DNA of 9,736 bases from Anaerolineae bacterium. Its GTDB lineage: Bacteria; Chloroflexota; Anaerolineae; JAFGEY01. Below, in pieces: positions 1-6,860 of this stretch. Each line of letters starts with the position of its first letter. Within the stretch, counting starts at the first letter, position 1. Position numbers and translations under genes: made by a program. The notes below the pieces were generated by a model. It was not told the origin of the DNA, did not search any database, and saw only the letters and a list, made by a program, of their open reading frames with translations. The DNA is taken from contig JAFGJF010000459.1 in NCBI GenBank assembly GCA_016929205.1, positions 1-9,736 of the forward strand. Reading direction: 5' to 3'.

Positions 1-49
1 CGGCCAGGTGCTGCGCGTGGATGGCGGCATGCAGCTTTGGCCGGCGTGA
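1..49 (+). CDS. Short-chain dehydrogenase/reductase, C-terminal end (partial)
   Basis: Only the last 15 codons are in the window; the reading frame is open from base 2 to a TGA at 47-49. They read GQVLRVDGGMQLWPA, which fits the usual SDR C-terminus (G-Q-x-L-x-V-D-G-G near the end of FabG-like oxidoreductases). SDRs are NAD(P)H-dependent alcohol/ketone oxidoreductases with a Rossmann fold; the cofactor and catalytic motifs lie outside the window, so the substrate cannot be judged. The next gene starts 26 bases downstream on the same strand, so co-transcription with the ferredoxin/AOR pair is likely. Confidence 0.75.
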   Translation, partial: GQVLRVDGGMQLWPA

Positions 50-75
50 GATCGGGTGGAAAAAAGAGGCCGAGT

Positions 76-555
76 ATGAAACGAATTCTGGTCGATGCCG
101 GCGTCTGCAGCGGCTGCCGGGCGTGCGAAGTGGCGTGCGTAGCCCACCACGAAGGCCAGTTTGGCACGGCTGTGGCACGCATCCACGTAACCAAGATTGA
201 ACACCTGGGGCTGGACGTACCGCACGTATGCCGGCAGTGCCACCACGCGCCGTGCGTGGATGCCTGTCCCAGCGACGCGCTTGACCGGGATCCCCACACC
301 GGGGCGGTCATCGTGCAGGCCGACGTTTGCATCGGCTGTGCAGCCTGCGTCGACGCGTGCCCGTTTGGGATGGCGGCGTTGCACCCCGAGACCGGCCTGG
401 CCCTGATCTGCGACCTGTGCGGCGGCGATCCGGCCTGTGTAAAACGGTGCGCCACCGGCGCGATTGTCTATGACGACACAGATGCAAAAGCAAAGGCCAA
501 ACGCGGCAAGCTGGCGGCGCGTTTGGCTCAAGATGCAGCAAAGGGGCAGGCGTAA
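76..555 (+). CDS. Four-cluster [4Fe-4S] ferredoxin-like electron transfer subunit (AOR partner)
   Basis: This 159-residue soluble iron-sulfur protein probably shuttles electrons for the AOR encoded next. Sixteen cysteines fall into four groups: C11/14/17/21, C52/55/60/64, C85/88/91/95 and C112/115/121/125. This is the arrangement of the DmsB/HycB-type four-cluster family, enough for four [4Fe-4S] clusters. Positions 85-95 form a classic CxxCxxC...CP ferredoxin motif. There is no signal peptide or membrane segment, so it should act in the cytoplasm. The C-terminal 25 residues are rich in Lys, Ala and Asp. I chose ATG 76 because AGAGG lies at 65-69 and the protein then begins directly at the first cluster; the frame also opens upstream at a TTG at 37, inside the preceding gene. 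The TAA at 553-555 abuts the ATG of the AOR gene, so the two are translationally coupled. Family is confident; the pairing with AOR is inferred from adjacency. Confidence 0.9.
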   Translation: MKRILVDAGVCSGCRACEVACVAHHEGQFGTAVARIHVTKIEHLGLDVPHVCRQCHHAPCVDACPSDALDRDPHTGAVIVQADVCIGCAACVDACPFGMAALHPETGLALICDLCGGDPACVKRCATGAIVYDDTDAKAKAKRGKLAARLAQDAAKGQA

Positions 556-2424
556 ATGGATGGTTACGGCGGGCACATTTTGCGGGTGGATTTGAGCGAC
601 GGCCGTGTTGATCGCAGCCCGACTGAAGACGCTTTGGTGCGATCGTTTTTGGGCGGGCGCGGATTGAACGTGAAACGGCTGTGGGACGAACTCCCGGCCC
701 ATACCGATGGCCTGTCGCCGCAGAACATCCTGCTTTTTGGCATTGGGCCACTGGTAGGCACCACTTTTCCCGGCGGGGCGCGTTTCAACGTCACCGCGCT
801 CTCACCTCAGACCGGCATCCTGGGCGACGGCAATGCCGGCGGATTCTTTGGACCGGAGATCAAGTTCGCCGGGTATGACCAGGTGATCGTGCAGGGACGG
901 GCAGCGCACCCGGTCTATCTGTGGATCAAGGACGACGTCATCGAACTGCGGGACGCTCGTGCATTATGGGGCAAGGACGTGTGGCAGACGACATTGGCGA
1001 TCAAAGAGGACTTGGGCGACGCCGACGTTCAGGTGGCGACCATTGGACCGGGAGCAGAGAACGGGGTACGCTTTGCCGGCGTGTTTGCCAACCTCAACCG
1101 GGCTGCCGCGCGCACGGGACTGGGCACGGTGATGGCATCCAAGAATCTCAAGGCGGTAGCCGTACGCGGTACAGGACTCATCTCGATCGCCGATATGGTG
1201 CGCTTTGGCGAGATCATTTCCCAATTGGACGAGACGATCTATACCCATCCAGAGTACGAGATCCGCTACCGGCTGGGCACAACCAAGCTGATCAAGGCGT
1301 TGGACAGCATCGGCGGTCTGCCAGCCTATCACTTTCAACGTGGCCGCTTTGAACAGGTGGATGCAGTCAGCGGGGAAGCCATTGAAAAGCTGTACAAGAT
1401 CAAGAGCAAAGCCTGCTTTGCCTGTACGATCCCTTGCAGCCGGTTTTTGATCGTCGACGATCCCCGTTTCCCGGATCTGCGCCTGGAGGGACCCGAGTAC
1501 GAGCCGCTGGCTGGATTCACGGTTCGCGTGGGCAATGACGACCTGGCACTGGCCCTCAAGTGTGTTGACCTGGCCAATCGCTACGGATTGGATGCGATCT
1601 CGTTGAGCGAAGTGATCGCCTGGGCGATGGAATGTTACGAGCGCGGGCTGCTGTCTGCCAAGGATACCGGCGGGTTGGATCTGACCTGGGGCAACGGCGA
1701 AAGCATCCTGGCCTTGATCGATCAGACTGCTCGCCGGGAAGGATTTGGTGATCTCTTGGCAGATGGTGTCAAATGGGCAGCAGCGCGCCTGGGGCGGGGA
1801 TCGGAAACAATCGCCATGCACGGCAAGGGACTGGAGGTCTTTCAGGCCGATCCGAGGAGCATCAAGGCGTATGGCCTGGGCAACGCAGTATCCAGCCGTG
1901 GCGCCGACCACTTGCGATCAGAGCCCTGGTTCGAGTTCTCCAACGACCCGGAAGAAGGAATTCGTCGTTACGGCATCCCCGAGACGGCGTTTCGCCTGGA
2001 ATACAAGGGCAAGGGGTTGGTGGTCAAGCATTTTGAAGAGATGGCGGCGATCTCGGATGCGACGGGTGTGTGCAAGAATACCTACAACAATATGGAGGTG
2101 CTCGACTGGGACGGCACCGCCGACCTGCTCCGGGCAGCGACCGGTTGGCCGTGGACCGGGGAACAGGTGCGGCAGGTGGGAGAGCGGATCGTGAACCTGG
2201 AGCGGTTATTCATCGCCCGCGAAGGCATCACACGCCAGGATGATACGTTACCCGATCGTTTCCTCAAGGAACCCATGTCCAAGGACAGCGGTTCCAGTGC
2301 CGGCGCAGTACTGGAACTCGATCCGATGCTGGACGAATATTATGAGGCACGCGGGTGGGATGTGGACACAGGGCTGCCGACAAGAGAGAAGTTGCTCGAG
2401 TTGGGCCTGGACCCGAGCGACTAG
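556..2424 (+). CDS. Aldehyde:ferredoxin oxidoreductase, tungsten bis-pterin family (AOR)
   Basis: This 622-residue enzyme, the usual AOR length, belongs to the family that oxidises aldehydes to carboxylic acids (or runs in reverse) on a tungsten bis-tungstopterin centre with one [4Fe-4S] cluster. The start is typical (GYGGHILRVDLS, 3-14), followed by the GGRGL motif at 33-37. Cluster ligands are C287, C290 and C294, with the distant fourth at C506 (TGVC), matching the CxxCxxxC...C pattern of Pyrococcus AOR. EGPEYEPLAGF (311-321) and RGADHLR (448-454) carry the conserved Glu and His (E311 or E313, and H452) near the active site. The pterin-binding region has NRYGLDAIS (341-349). No export signal is visible. 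ATG 556 follows the ferredoxin stop with no spacer, so the two subunits are probably made together. The AOR family includes several branches with different aldehydes, and the substrate here is unknown. Confidence 0.95.
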   Translation: MDGYGGHILRVDLSDGRVDRSPTEDALVRSFLGGRGLNVKRLWDELPAHTDGLSPQNILLFGIGPLVGTTFPGGARFNVTALSPQTGILGDGNAGGFFGPEIKFAGYDQVIVQGRAAHPVYLWIKDDVIELRDARALWGKDVWQTTLAIKEDLGDADVQVATIGPGAENGVRFAGVFANLNRAAARTGLGTVMASKNLKAVAVRGTGLISIADMVRFGEIISQLDETIYTHPEYEIRYRLGTTKLIKALDSIGGLPAYHFQRGRFEQVDAVSGEAIEKLYKIKSKACFACTIPCSRFLIVDDPRFPDLRLEGPEYEPLAGFTVRVGNDDLALALKCVDLANRYGLDAISLSEVIAWAMECYERGLLSAKDTGGLDLTWGNGESILALIDQTARREGFGDLLADGVKWAAARLGRGSETIAMHGKGLEVFQADPRSIKAYGLGNAVSSRGADHLRSEPWFEFSNDPEEGIRRYGIPETAFRLEYKGKGLVVKHFEEMAAISDATGVCKNTYNNMEVLDWDGTADLLRAATGWPWTGEQVRQVGERIVNLERLFIAREGITRQDDTLPDRFLKEPMSKDSGSSAGAVLELDPMLDEYYEARGWDVDTGLPTREKLLELGLDPSD

Positions 2425-2459
2425 GTTCTGTTGATATTTCGGATTGCGTTTGGGATGTC

Positions 2460-2484
2460 ATGCCCGAATGTCTTTATCGGGCAT
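2460..2484 (+). repeat. Inverted repeat downstream of AOR; possible transcript-end hairpin
   Basis: ATGCCCGA (2460-2467) and TCGGGCAT (2477-2484) are perfect 8-base complements around a 9-base loop, 35 bases after the AOR stop codon. The position would suit transcription termination or 3'-end protection. There is no run of T after the stem, so it is not a classical intrinsic terminator. The right arm also lies inside a tandem repeat unit, which gives the RNA a choice of pairing partners. Confidence 0.5.
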
Positions 2485-2508
2485 CCATATGTCTCTATTG
2501 GGCATCCA
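2468..2508 (+). repeat. Two-copy 20-bp tandem repeat
   Basis: The 20 bases at 2468-2487 recur at 2489-2508 with two differences (18 of 20 identical; both changes are T/C transitions at unit positions 7 and 11), a period of 21 bases. Each copy ends in GGGCATCCA, so either copy's GGGCAT can pair with ATGCCC at 2460-2465. The function is unknown; it may be a duplicated regulatory or REP-like element. Confidence 0.6.
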
Positions 2509-2524
2509 CAGGGACAAAAAAAGC

Positions 2525-2555
2525 TGGATTCCCGCTAAAAACGTGCGGGAATGAC
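2525..2555 (+). repeat. REP-like palindrome (ATTCCCGC/GCGGGAAT)
   Basis: ATTCCCGC (2528-2535) and GCGGGAAT (2545-2552) form a perfect 8-bp stem with a 9-base loop, flanked by TGG on the left and GAC on the right. The TGGATTCCCGC...GCGGGAATGAC layout resembles short dispersed palindromes seen in many bacterial genomes (compare Neisseria dRS3, ATTCCC-N8-GGGAAT). It is probably one member of a dispersed family, which could serve as a weak terminator or a target for repeat-linked transposases. No T tract follows. Confidence 0.55.
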
Positions 2556-2677
2556 AATCTCTAGCCCGTATTCATATCATAAAAATTGCACATTGGGCCG
2601 TTTATCTCAGATGTCAACAGAGCTTAGCGCCATGATCCTAAAACGTAAAGACAAAGGGGATAGATGAGGAGCATTTC

Positions 2678-3349
2678 ATGTACGAACTCGAAATCACGGT
2701 GAAAAAAGTAAGAGGCAAGTGCACGGCCGATCCGCCGATGAAGGTGGGCGATTCGTTTACCGTGCGCGATGGTAACATTCGAATTCCGGAAGGGGGCTTT
2801 ATCTGTCTGTACGCGTTACAGAGCTTGATGCCGTTGATCACGCCCAAGGAGCGCGAGATCGTGGAAGACCAGAGCGAAGACTGGATGTGGCGCGTGCACC
2901 ACGCCCAATGCCCCGATCCCAAGGGACGTGTGCTGTTCGAAATCGCTCAGACAGCCAAGATACACAAGGCTAACGTTGGCGATCGAGATGAACAAGGGCA
3001 GAGTGATGGTGACTGCCAGGACGATGTGGGCAGTGCGGCGGGCGATCGACTGCAAGAGGATCGCCAACCGGCGGAAGGCAGTTTACACAACTTGCGCGTC
3101 GTGGTGGAACAGGTTCGCGGCAAATGCACGTCGGGGATGAGACCAGGGGATTATTTCGTTTTGCACAGCGGGCGGCTCATGATCCCACCGAACCGTCACT
3201 TTTGCCTGTATGCTCTACAGGCCGTCGTGCCGCTGCTGCCGGCCAAACAACGGCCCTTGATGGACGGCGATTGGCTCAAAGAAGACAACCACGTGATCTG
3301 TCCCGATCCGGCAGGCAACGTGATTATGCGGATCGAGCCGTGGCCATAA
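2678..3349 (+). CDS. Duplicated TIGR04076-like domain protein, function unknown
   Basis: This 223-residue protein is two copies of one small domain. Copy 1 (1-92) and copy 2 (about 137-220) share VRGKC (11-15 / 146-150), an F(I)CLYALQ segment (41-48 / 175-181) and CPDP followed by a hydrophobic strand (78-81 / 208-211). Three cysteines are kept at equivalent positions in both: C15/C150, C43/C176, C78/C208. From memory this pattern fits the uncharacterised TIGR04076 family, normally a single domain of about 80-95 residues; no activity is known to me. A hydrophilic linker rich in Asp, Gln and Gly (about 95-136) joins the copies. There is no signal peptide or membrane helix. GAGGAG at 2666-2671 supports ATG 2678. 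It is the first gene after the repeat-bearing gap and overlaps the start of the pentein gene by 10 bases. The paired cysteines could bind a metal or form disulfides, but that is inference. Confidence 0.7.
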   Translation: MYELEITVKKVRGKCTADPPMKVGDSFTVRDGNIRIPEGGFICLYALQSLMPLITPKEREIVEDQSEDWMWRVHHAQCPDPKGRVLFEIAQTAKIHKANVGDRDEQGQSDGDCQDDVGSAAGDRLQEDRQPAEGSLHNLRVVVEQVRGKCTSGMRPGDYFVLHSGRLMIPPNRHFCLYALQAVVPLLPAKQRPLMDGDWLKEDNHVICPDPAGNVIMRIEPWP

Positions 3350-4308
3350 CGGACGATCTGTTTGCCGCTGCCGCTTATGGTGGTCCTGGTTGGTCGCCGC
3401 GCTCGACGTCACTGCGGCAAGAGATTGGCCGGCTATGGGGCAAGTGTGGCGTGGACAGCGAATGGGAGCCGCTCAAGGCCGTGCTGCTCCACCGGCCAGG
3501 GCCAGAGCTGGCGGCGGCAGCCAGTCCGGATCGGGTCCAGATGCTCGGGGTTTTGGACCTGGAACAGGTGCAGCGGGAGCATGATGCACTGGCGCAGGCT
3601 TATCGCGATGCCGGCGTCTCGGTACGCTACGTGATACCGGATCAAATACCGCCCGCCAACCTGATGTTTGTCGCCGATTTGATGTGGATGACACCGGAAG
3701 GGAGCGTTGTCAGCCGGCCGGCATCCACGGTGCGCGCGGGAGAGGAGCGGTTCGTAGCTCGCACGCTCGGCGAACTGGGCATACCGATCTTGCGCACCGT
3801 GCGTGGAACCGGTACCTTTGAGGGAGCAGACGCAGCCTGGATCGCGCCGGATACGGTGCTGTTGGCAACGGGACTACGCACCAACGACGAGGGGGCGAGG
3901 CAAGTTGCGGATCTGCTGCACGAGATGGGGATCGAGGTCATCGGCGTTGGCCTGCCCTACGGCGCAATGCACTTGATGGGGCAATTACGTTTTGTCGACC
4001 GTAACCTGGCAATCGCCTGGCCGGGACGTGTACCGTATGCCGCCGTTGAGGCGCTGCGCGCTCTCGGGTTTGCGGTGCATTTTGTGCCGGACGAGCAAGA
4101 AGCCAAACATGGAATGGCACTTAATTTTGTTACTCTTGGGCCGCGGCGGATCTTGATGGCCGCCGGTAACCCGGTTACGCAGGCTTTTTACCAAAAGCTG
4201 GGTATTGCTTGCCAGACCGTTGAGGTAGGCGAATTGGCCAGGGCGGCAGGCGGTATAGGTTGCCTGACCGGTATCCTGGAACGAGAAACGGGAATCTTGG
4301 AACAATGA
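3340..4308 (+). CDS. Pentein hydrolase, arginine deiminase/DDAH-like (amidinotransferase superfamily)
   Basis: This 322-residue enzyme comes from the guanidino-group modifying superfamily (arginine deiminase, dimethylarginine dimethylaminohydrolase, amidinotransferase), which attacks a guanidinium carbon with a Cys. SEWEPLKAVLLHRPG (40-54) is the typical first strand motif. The likely catalytic set is E161 in FEGAD (160-164), H211 in MHLMG, and nucleophile C308 in GGIGCLTG. D113 in FVAD would hold the substrate guanidinium; arginine deiminases usually have FTRD and an HxD after the catalytic His, both altered here (FVAD, HLM), so it is closer to DDAH and its substrate need not be arginine. 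GTG 3340 is chosen because it lies just before conserved sequence (YGGPGWSPR) and overlaps the previous stop by 10 bases. The frame stays open upstream to 3124, but that stretch encodes the TIGR04076-like domain in another frame. No strong Shine-Dalgarno is seen, consistent with translational coupling. Confidence 0.85.
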   Translation: MAITDDLFAAAAYGGPGWSPRSTSLRQEIGRLWGKCGVDSEWEPLKAVLLHRPGPELAAAASPDRVQMLGVLDLEQVQREHDALAQAYRDAGVSVRYVIPDQIPPANLMFVADLMWMTPEGSVVSRPASTVRAGEERFVARTLGELGIPILRTVRGTGTFEGADAAWIAPDTVLLATGLRTNDEGARQVADLLHEMGIEVIGVGLPYGAMHLMGQLRFVDRNLAIAWPGRVPYAAVEALRALGFAVHFVPDEQEAKHGMALNFVTLGPRRILMAAGNPVTQAFYQKLGIACQTVEVGELARAAGGIGCLTGILERETGILEQ

Positions 4309-4321
4309 CAAGGAGACGATA

Positions 4322-5770
4322 ATGAAAACCCAAAAAGACCTGATTCAATGGATCGAGGACAACCAGCGACCGTTTATCGAGGTATCCGATGCCATCTGGG
4401 CGACACCAGAAACTGCGTGGCAAGAGTTCAAATCCTCCAAGCGGCAAGCTGATTTTATGGAAAAGCAGGGCTTTGAGATCACCTGGGACATTGGCGATAT
4501 CAACACCGCTTTTGTCGCCGAGTGGGGAAAAGGGCACCCAATCATTGGTTTCGTCGGTGAATATGATGCCCTTGCCGGTCTTTCGCAAAAGAACCAGCCT
4601 ACTCAAGAGCCCGTTGTCGAAGGTGGGGCAGGACACGGCTGCGGGCATAACCTGCTGGGAACAGGGTGCATGGCGTCCGCCGTTGCGATCAAACACTGGC
4701 TGGAAACCGATGGCAGAGAGGGGACGGTGCGCTACTATGGCTGCCCTGCTGAAGAGCAAATTTCGGGCAAGACGTTCATGGCCCGCGCCGGCGCGTTCGA
4801 CGATCTGGATGCGGCATTCAACTTTCATCCCGGCACAATGAATATGCCCGGAAAGGGCAGCGCGGTTGGCGTGTACGATCTGAAATTCCGTTTTCATGGC
4901 ACGGCCGCCCACGCCGGTGGTTCGCCGCACAAGGGCCGGTCGGCATTGGACGCGGTCGAGCTGATGAACATTGGGGTGAACTATTTGCGGGAGCACGTCA
5001 CGGAAAAGGTGCGAATCCACTATGCGATCACCCACGGCGGTGATGTGCCCAACATCGTGCCGCCGGAAGCCGAAGTGTGGTACTTTGTCCGGGCACACCA
5101 ACGCGAGGAATTGGACCAGGTTACCGATCGCGTGCGCAAAATCGCCCAGGGAGCGGCGATGATGACCGAGACAACCGTGGAAGAAGTGTTCAGAGGGGGA
5201 TGTTCCAACGTGTTGAACAATCATTATCTTGCCGATCTGCAGTACGAGGCAATGAAGACGGTAGGGCCGATCGCATTTACCGAGGAAGAGAAAGCGTATG
5301 CACGACAGATCAACGCGGCCTATCCTGAAGAAAACGCCCGTAACAAGTTTGAACATCTCAAGGTCCCGAAAGAATGGGAAGAGCGAGTAGAGGCACTCAA
5401 AGGGCAGCCGCTGCTGGGCGACAATTTTCCGGCTATGAATGAGGAGAACATTGCCACGGGTTCGACCGACGTGGGTGACGTAAGCTGGATCACGCCGCTC
5501 AGTGAGTTGAGCACAGCCTGTTTTGCCACCGGCGCGTCAGGGCACAGTTGGGGCGTTGTCGCCACCTGTGGCATGTCGATCGGGCACAAGGGGATGATCC
5601 ACGCAGCCAAGATCATGGCCGTCGCAGCAATGGACCTCTATGCCGATCCCAAGCACCTGCAAAAGGCGCACCAAGAATTCGAGGAAGCAACCAAAGAACA
5701 TCCCTACCAGACGCCTCTGCCTGACGGCGTCACACCGCCCAGATTTCCCAATTCCGTTCGCGGTGACTAG
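4322..5770 (+). CDS. M20-family amidohydrolase, AbgB-like (p-aminobenzoyl-glutamate hydrolase subunit B type)
   Basis: This zinc-type amidohydrolase has 482 residues, against about 481 for E. coli AbgB. The family cleaves amide bonds of N-acyl amino acids, p-aminobenzoyl-glutamate and similar compounds. Visible metal and catalytic features are GEYDAL (79-84), GHGCGHN with C107 and H109, CPAEE with E144/E145, NFHPG with H169, and ASGHSW with H408 near the end. The lid or dimerisation domain (about 185-300) contains FHGTAAHAGGSPHKGRSALD (191-210), the signature of this M20 group. There is no signal peptide, so it is likely cytosolic. AGGAG (4311-4315) precedes ATG 4322, and the gene lies 13 bases after the pentein stop. 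The E. coli enzyme works as an AbgA/AbgB pair; no AbgA-like partner is present here, so it may act alone. Family is confident; the substrate is not. Confidence 0.92.
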   Translation: MKTQKDLIQWIEDNQRPFIEVSDAIWATPETAWQEFKSSKRQADFMEKQGFEITWDIGDINTAFVAEWGKGHPIIGFVGEYDALAGLSQKNQPTQEPVVEGGAGHGCGHNLLGTGCMASAVAIKHWLETDGREGTVRYYGCPAEEQISGKTFMARAGAFDDLDAAFNFHPGTMNMPGKGSAVGVYDLKFRFHGTAAHAGGSPHKGRSALDAVELMNIGVNYLREHVTEKVRIHYAITHGGDVPNIVPPEAEVWYFVRAHQREELDQVTDRVRKIAQGAAMMTETTVEEVFRGGCSNVLNNHYLADLQYEAMKTVGPIAFTEEEKAYARQINAAYPEENARNKFEHLKVPKEWEERVEALKGQPLLGDNFPAMNEENIATGSTDVGDVSWITPLSELSTACFATGASGHSWGVVATCGMSIGHKGMIHAAKIMAVAAMDLYADPKHLQKAHQEFEEATKEHPYQTPLPDGVTPPRFPNSVRGD

Positions 5771-5791
5771 ATTCCAACCTGAGGAGAAGAG

Positions 5792-6685
5792 ATGCCTGGA
5801 GAAGTGTACGCAATTGCCTGTGCCTTTTGTTGGGCTACGTCCAGTGCCTTGATCAAGAGCCAGGTGTCCAAGATACCGGTCGTTGTGCTAAATGCCTTGC
5901 AAGCCGTGCCCGCGGCGTTGATCTTTTGGGGATTGTTGTTTTTCACCGGTCGGGGTGCCCAGTTTCTCAAACTGCCCTTATATGCCTGGGGATTTCTGGC
6001 CGGATCGACACTGATGAGCCTGGTCATCGGTGATATGCTTTATTTCCAAAGTATGAAGACGATCGGCTTGTCGAGAGCGATGCCGCTCTCGGCGACCTAT
6101 CCATTCTTTACCATGCTGTTGGCCTGGCTGTTTTTGGACGAGCGTCTGGACTGGACGATTGCCGGCGGCGCTGTGTTGATCGCGGGTGGTGCGTACTTGA
6201 TAGCGTTCTCCAAGAGCGCAACGCGGTCGAATCCGGGTCAATTGACGGAAAAAGCCAACTTGATCGGGGTCGCGCTGGCCATCCTTGCAGCACTGTTCTG
6301 GTCGGTCAGCACAGTACTGCTGCGCATTGGGTTAGAGGATGTGGACGTGATCATTGCCAATGTCGTTCGTCTGTCTGTGCTGATCGTCGTCTTACTTCCC
6401 ATGGCTTTCACACAGGTCAACGTAGCCCAAATCAGAGCGTATGGGCGGCGGGCGCTGGGTATCATTTTTCTATCCAGCGTTATCGGCACCACGCTGGGTA
6501 CCTTTAGCTTTTTGTCGGCCATACAACGTGCGGGAGCGGCCAGGACGAGCATTCTCGCGGCGACGACACCGCTTTTTGGCATGGTTTTTTCATTTTTTCT
6601 ACAAGAAAAGCCATCGGCGCGAACGCTGTTAGGGACGGCGCTGACCGTGCTCGGCATATGGTCGACGGTATACCAGCCCGGATAA
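5792..6685 (+). CDS. DMT-superfamily transporter with two EamA domains
   Basis: This integral membrane protein of 297 residues has about ten hydrophobic helices arranged as two EamA repeats (about 4-139 and 156-295). Each repeat ends with a typical helix plus acidic turn (FLDERLDW at 114-121, FLQEKPSA at 269-276). EamA proteins move amino acids, metabolites or related small molecules across the inner membrane, often outward. The substrate cannot be read from the sequence, but the position 21 bases after the amidohydrolase suggests it carries a substrate or product of that pathway. GAGGAG at 5781-5786 with ATG 5792 makes a clear start. The spacing from the upstream stop and the shared strand suggest one operon with the preceding three genes. 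Confidence 0.92.
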   Translation: MPGEVYAIACAFCWATSSALIKSQVSKIPVVVLNALQAVPAALIFWGLLFFTGRGAQFLKLPLYAWGFLAGSTLMSLVIGDMLYFQSMKTIGLSRAMPLSATYPFFTMLLAWLFLDERLDWTIAGGAVLIAGGAYLIAFSKSATRSNPGQLTEKANLIGVALAILAALFWSVSTVLLRIGLEDVDVIIANVVRLSVLIVVLLPMAFTQVNVAQIRAYGRRALGIIFLSSVIGTTLGTFSFLSAIQRAGAARTSILAATTPLFGMVFSFFLQEKPSARTLLGTALTVLGIWSTVYQPG

Positions 6686-6704
6686 AGACAATTCAGGAGA
6701 GTTT

Positions 6705-6857
6705 ATGTCCGCCCTTTTTCCTTTTGCTATTCCAGGACGAATTCACCAACTAAAGGATGAGCTATTCGCGACATCCGCGCGCTTTTGCTTTGAGCACGCG
6801 CGCATTTTAGAACAAATCAACCGGTCCAGTCAGAAATATCAAACAGAAGGAGTGTAA
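6705..6857 (+). CDS. 50-residue small ORF, possible N-terminal remnant of a glycyl radical enzyme
   Basis: ATG 6705 is preceded by AGGAG (6695-6699) and the frame ends at TAA 6855-6857, giving 50 residues. RIHQLKDELFATSARFCFEH (12-31) and the tail KYQTEG resemble, by eye, the opening helix of pyruvate formate-lyase/glycerol dehydratase-type glycyl radical enzymes (R-I-x-x-L-K...E-R-A-x-L...K-x-T-E-G). A full enzyme is about 780-850 residues; everything after TEG is missing, and the next gene begins 3 bases later. This could be a deletion remnant whose start signals survive, or a functional small protein that only looks similar. The first ten residues (MSALFPFAIP) are hydrophobic. I cannot confirm homology without a profile search. 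Confidence 0.5.
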   Translation: MSALFPFAIPGRIHQLKDELFATSARFCFEHARILEQINRSSQKYQTEGV

Positions 6858-6860
6858 ATC

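Noticed and set aside
964..1911. A 315-codon open frame on the - strand inside the AOR gene
   Set aside because: It lies wholly opposite a clear AOR coding region with all motifs intact, shows no recognisable domain, and is explained by GC-rich codon bias.
2355..2564. A 69-codon + strand ORF across the AOR end and the repeats
   Set aside because: Half of it is AOR in the wrong frame, and the rest is translated repeat and REP-like sequence of a kind often mis-annotated as small proteins.
2586..2614. A possible sigma-70 promoter (TTGCAC as -35) upstream of the TIGR04076-like gene
   Set aside because: At the proper spacing the -10 region (AGATGT) is poor; the stretch is AT-richer than its surroundings but no convincing promoter pair is visible.
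3124..3339. An N-terminal extension of 72 codons for the pentein
   Set aside because: The stretch encodes the second TIGR04076-like domain in another frame, and the extension reads as arginine-rich shadow sequence; conserved pentein sequence begins after GTG 3340.
4175..5356. A 393-codon open frame on the - strand opposite the amidohydrolase
   Set aside because: It is antisense to a complete M20 enzyme with its metal motifs; the translation has no recognisable family and overlaps the pentein end as well.
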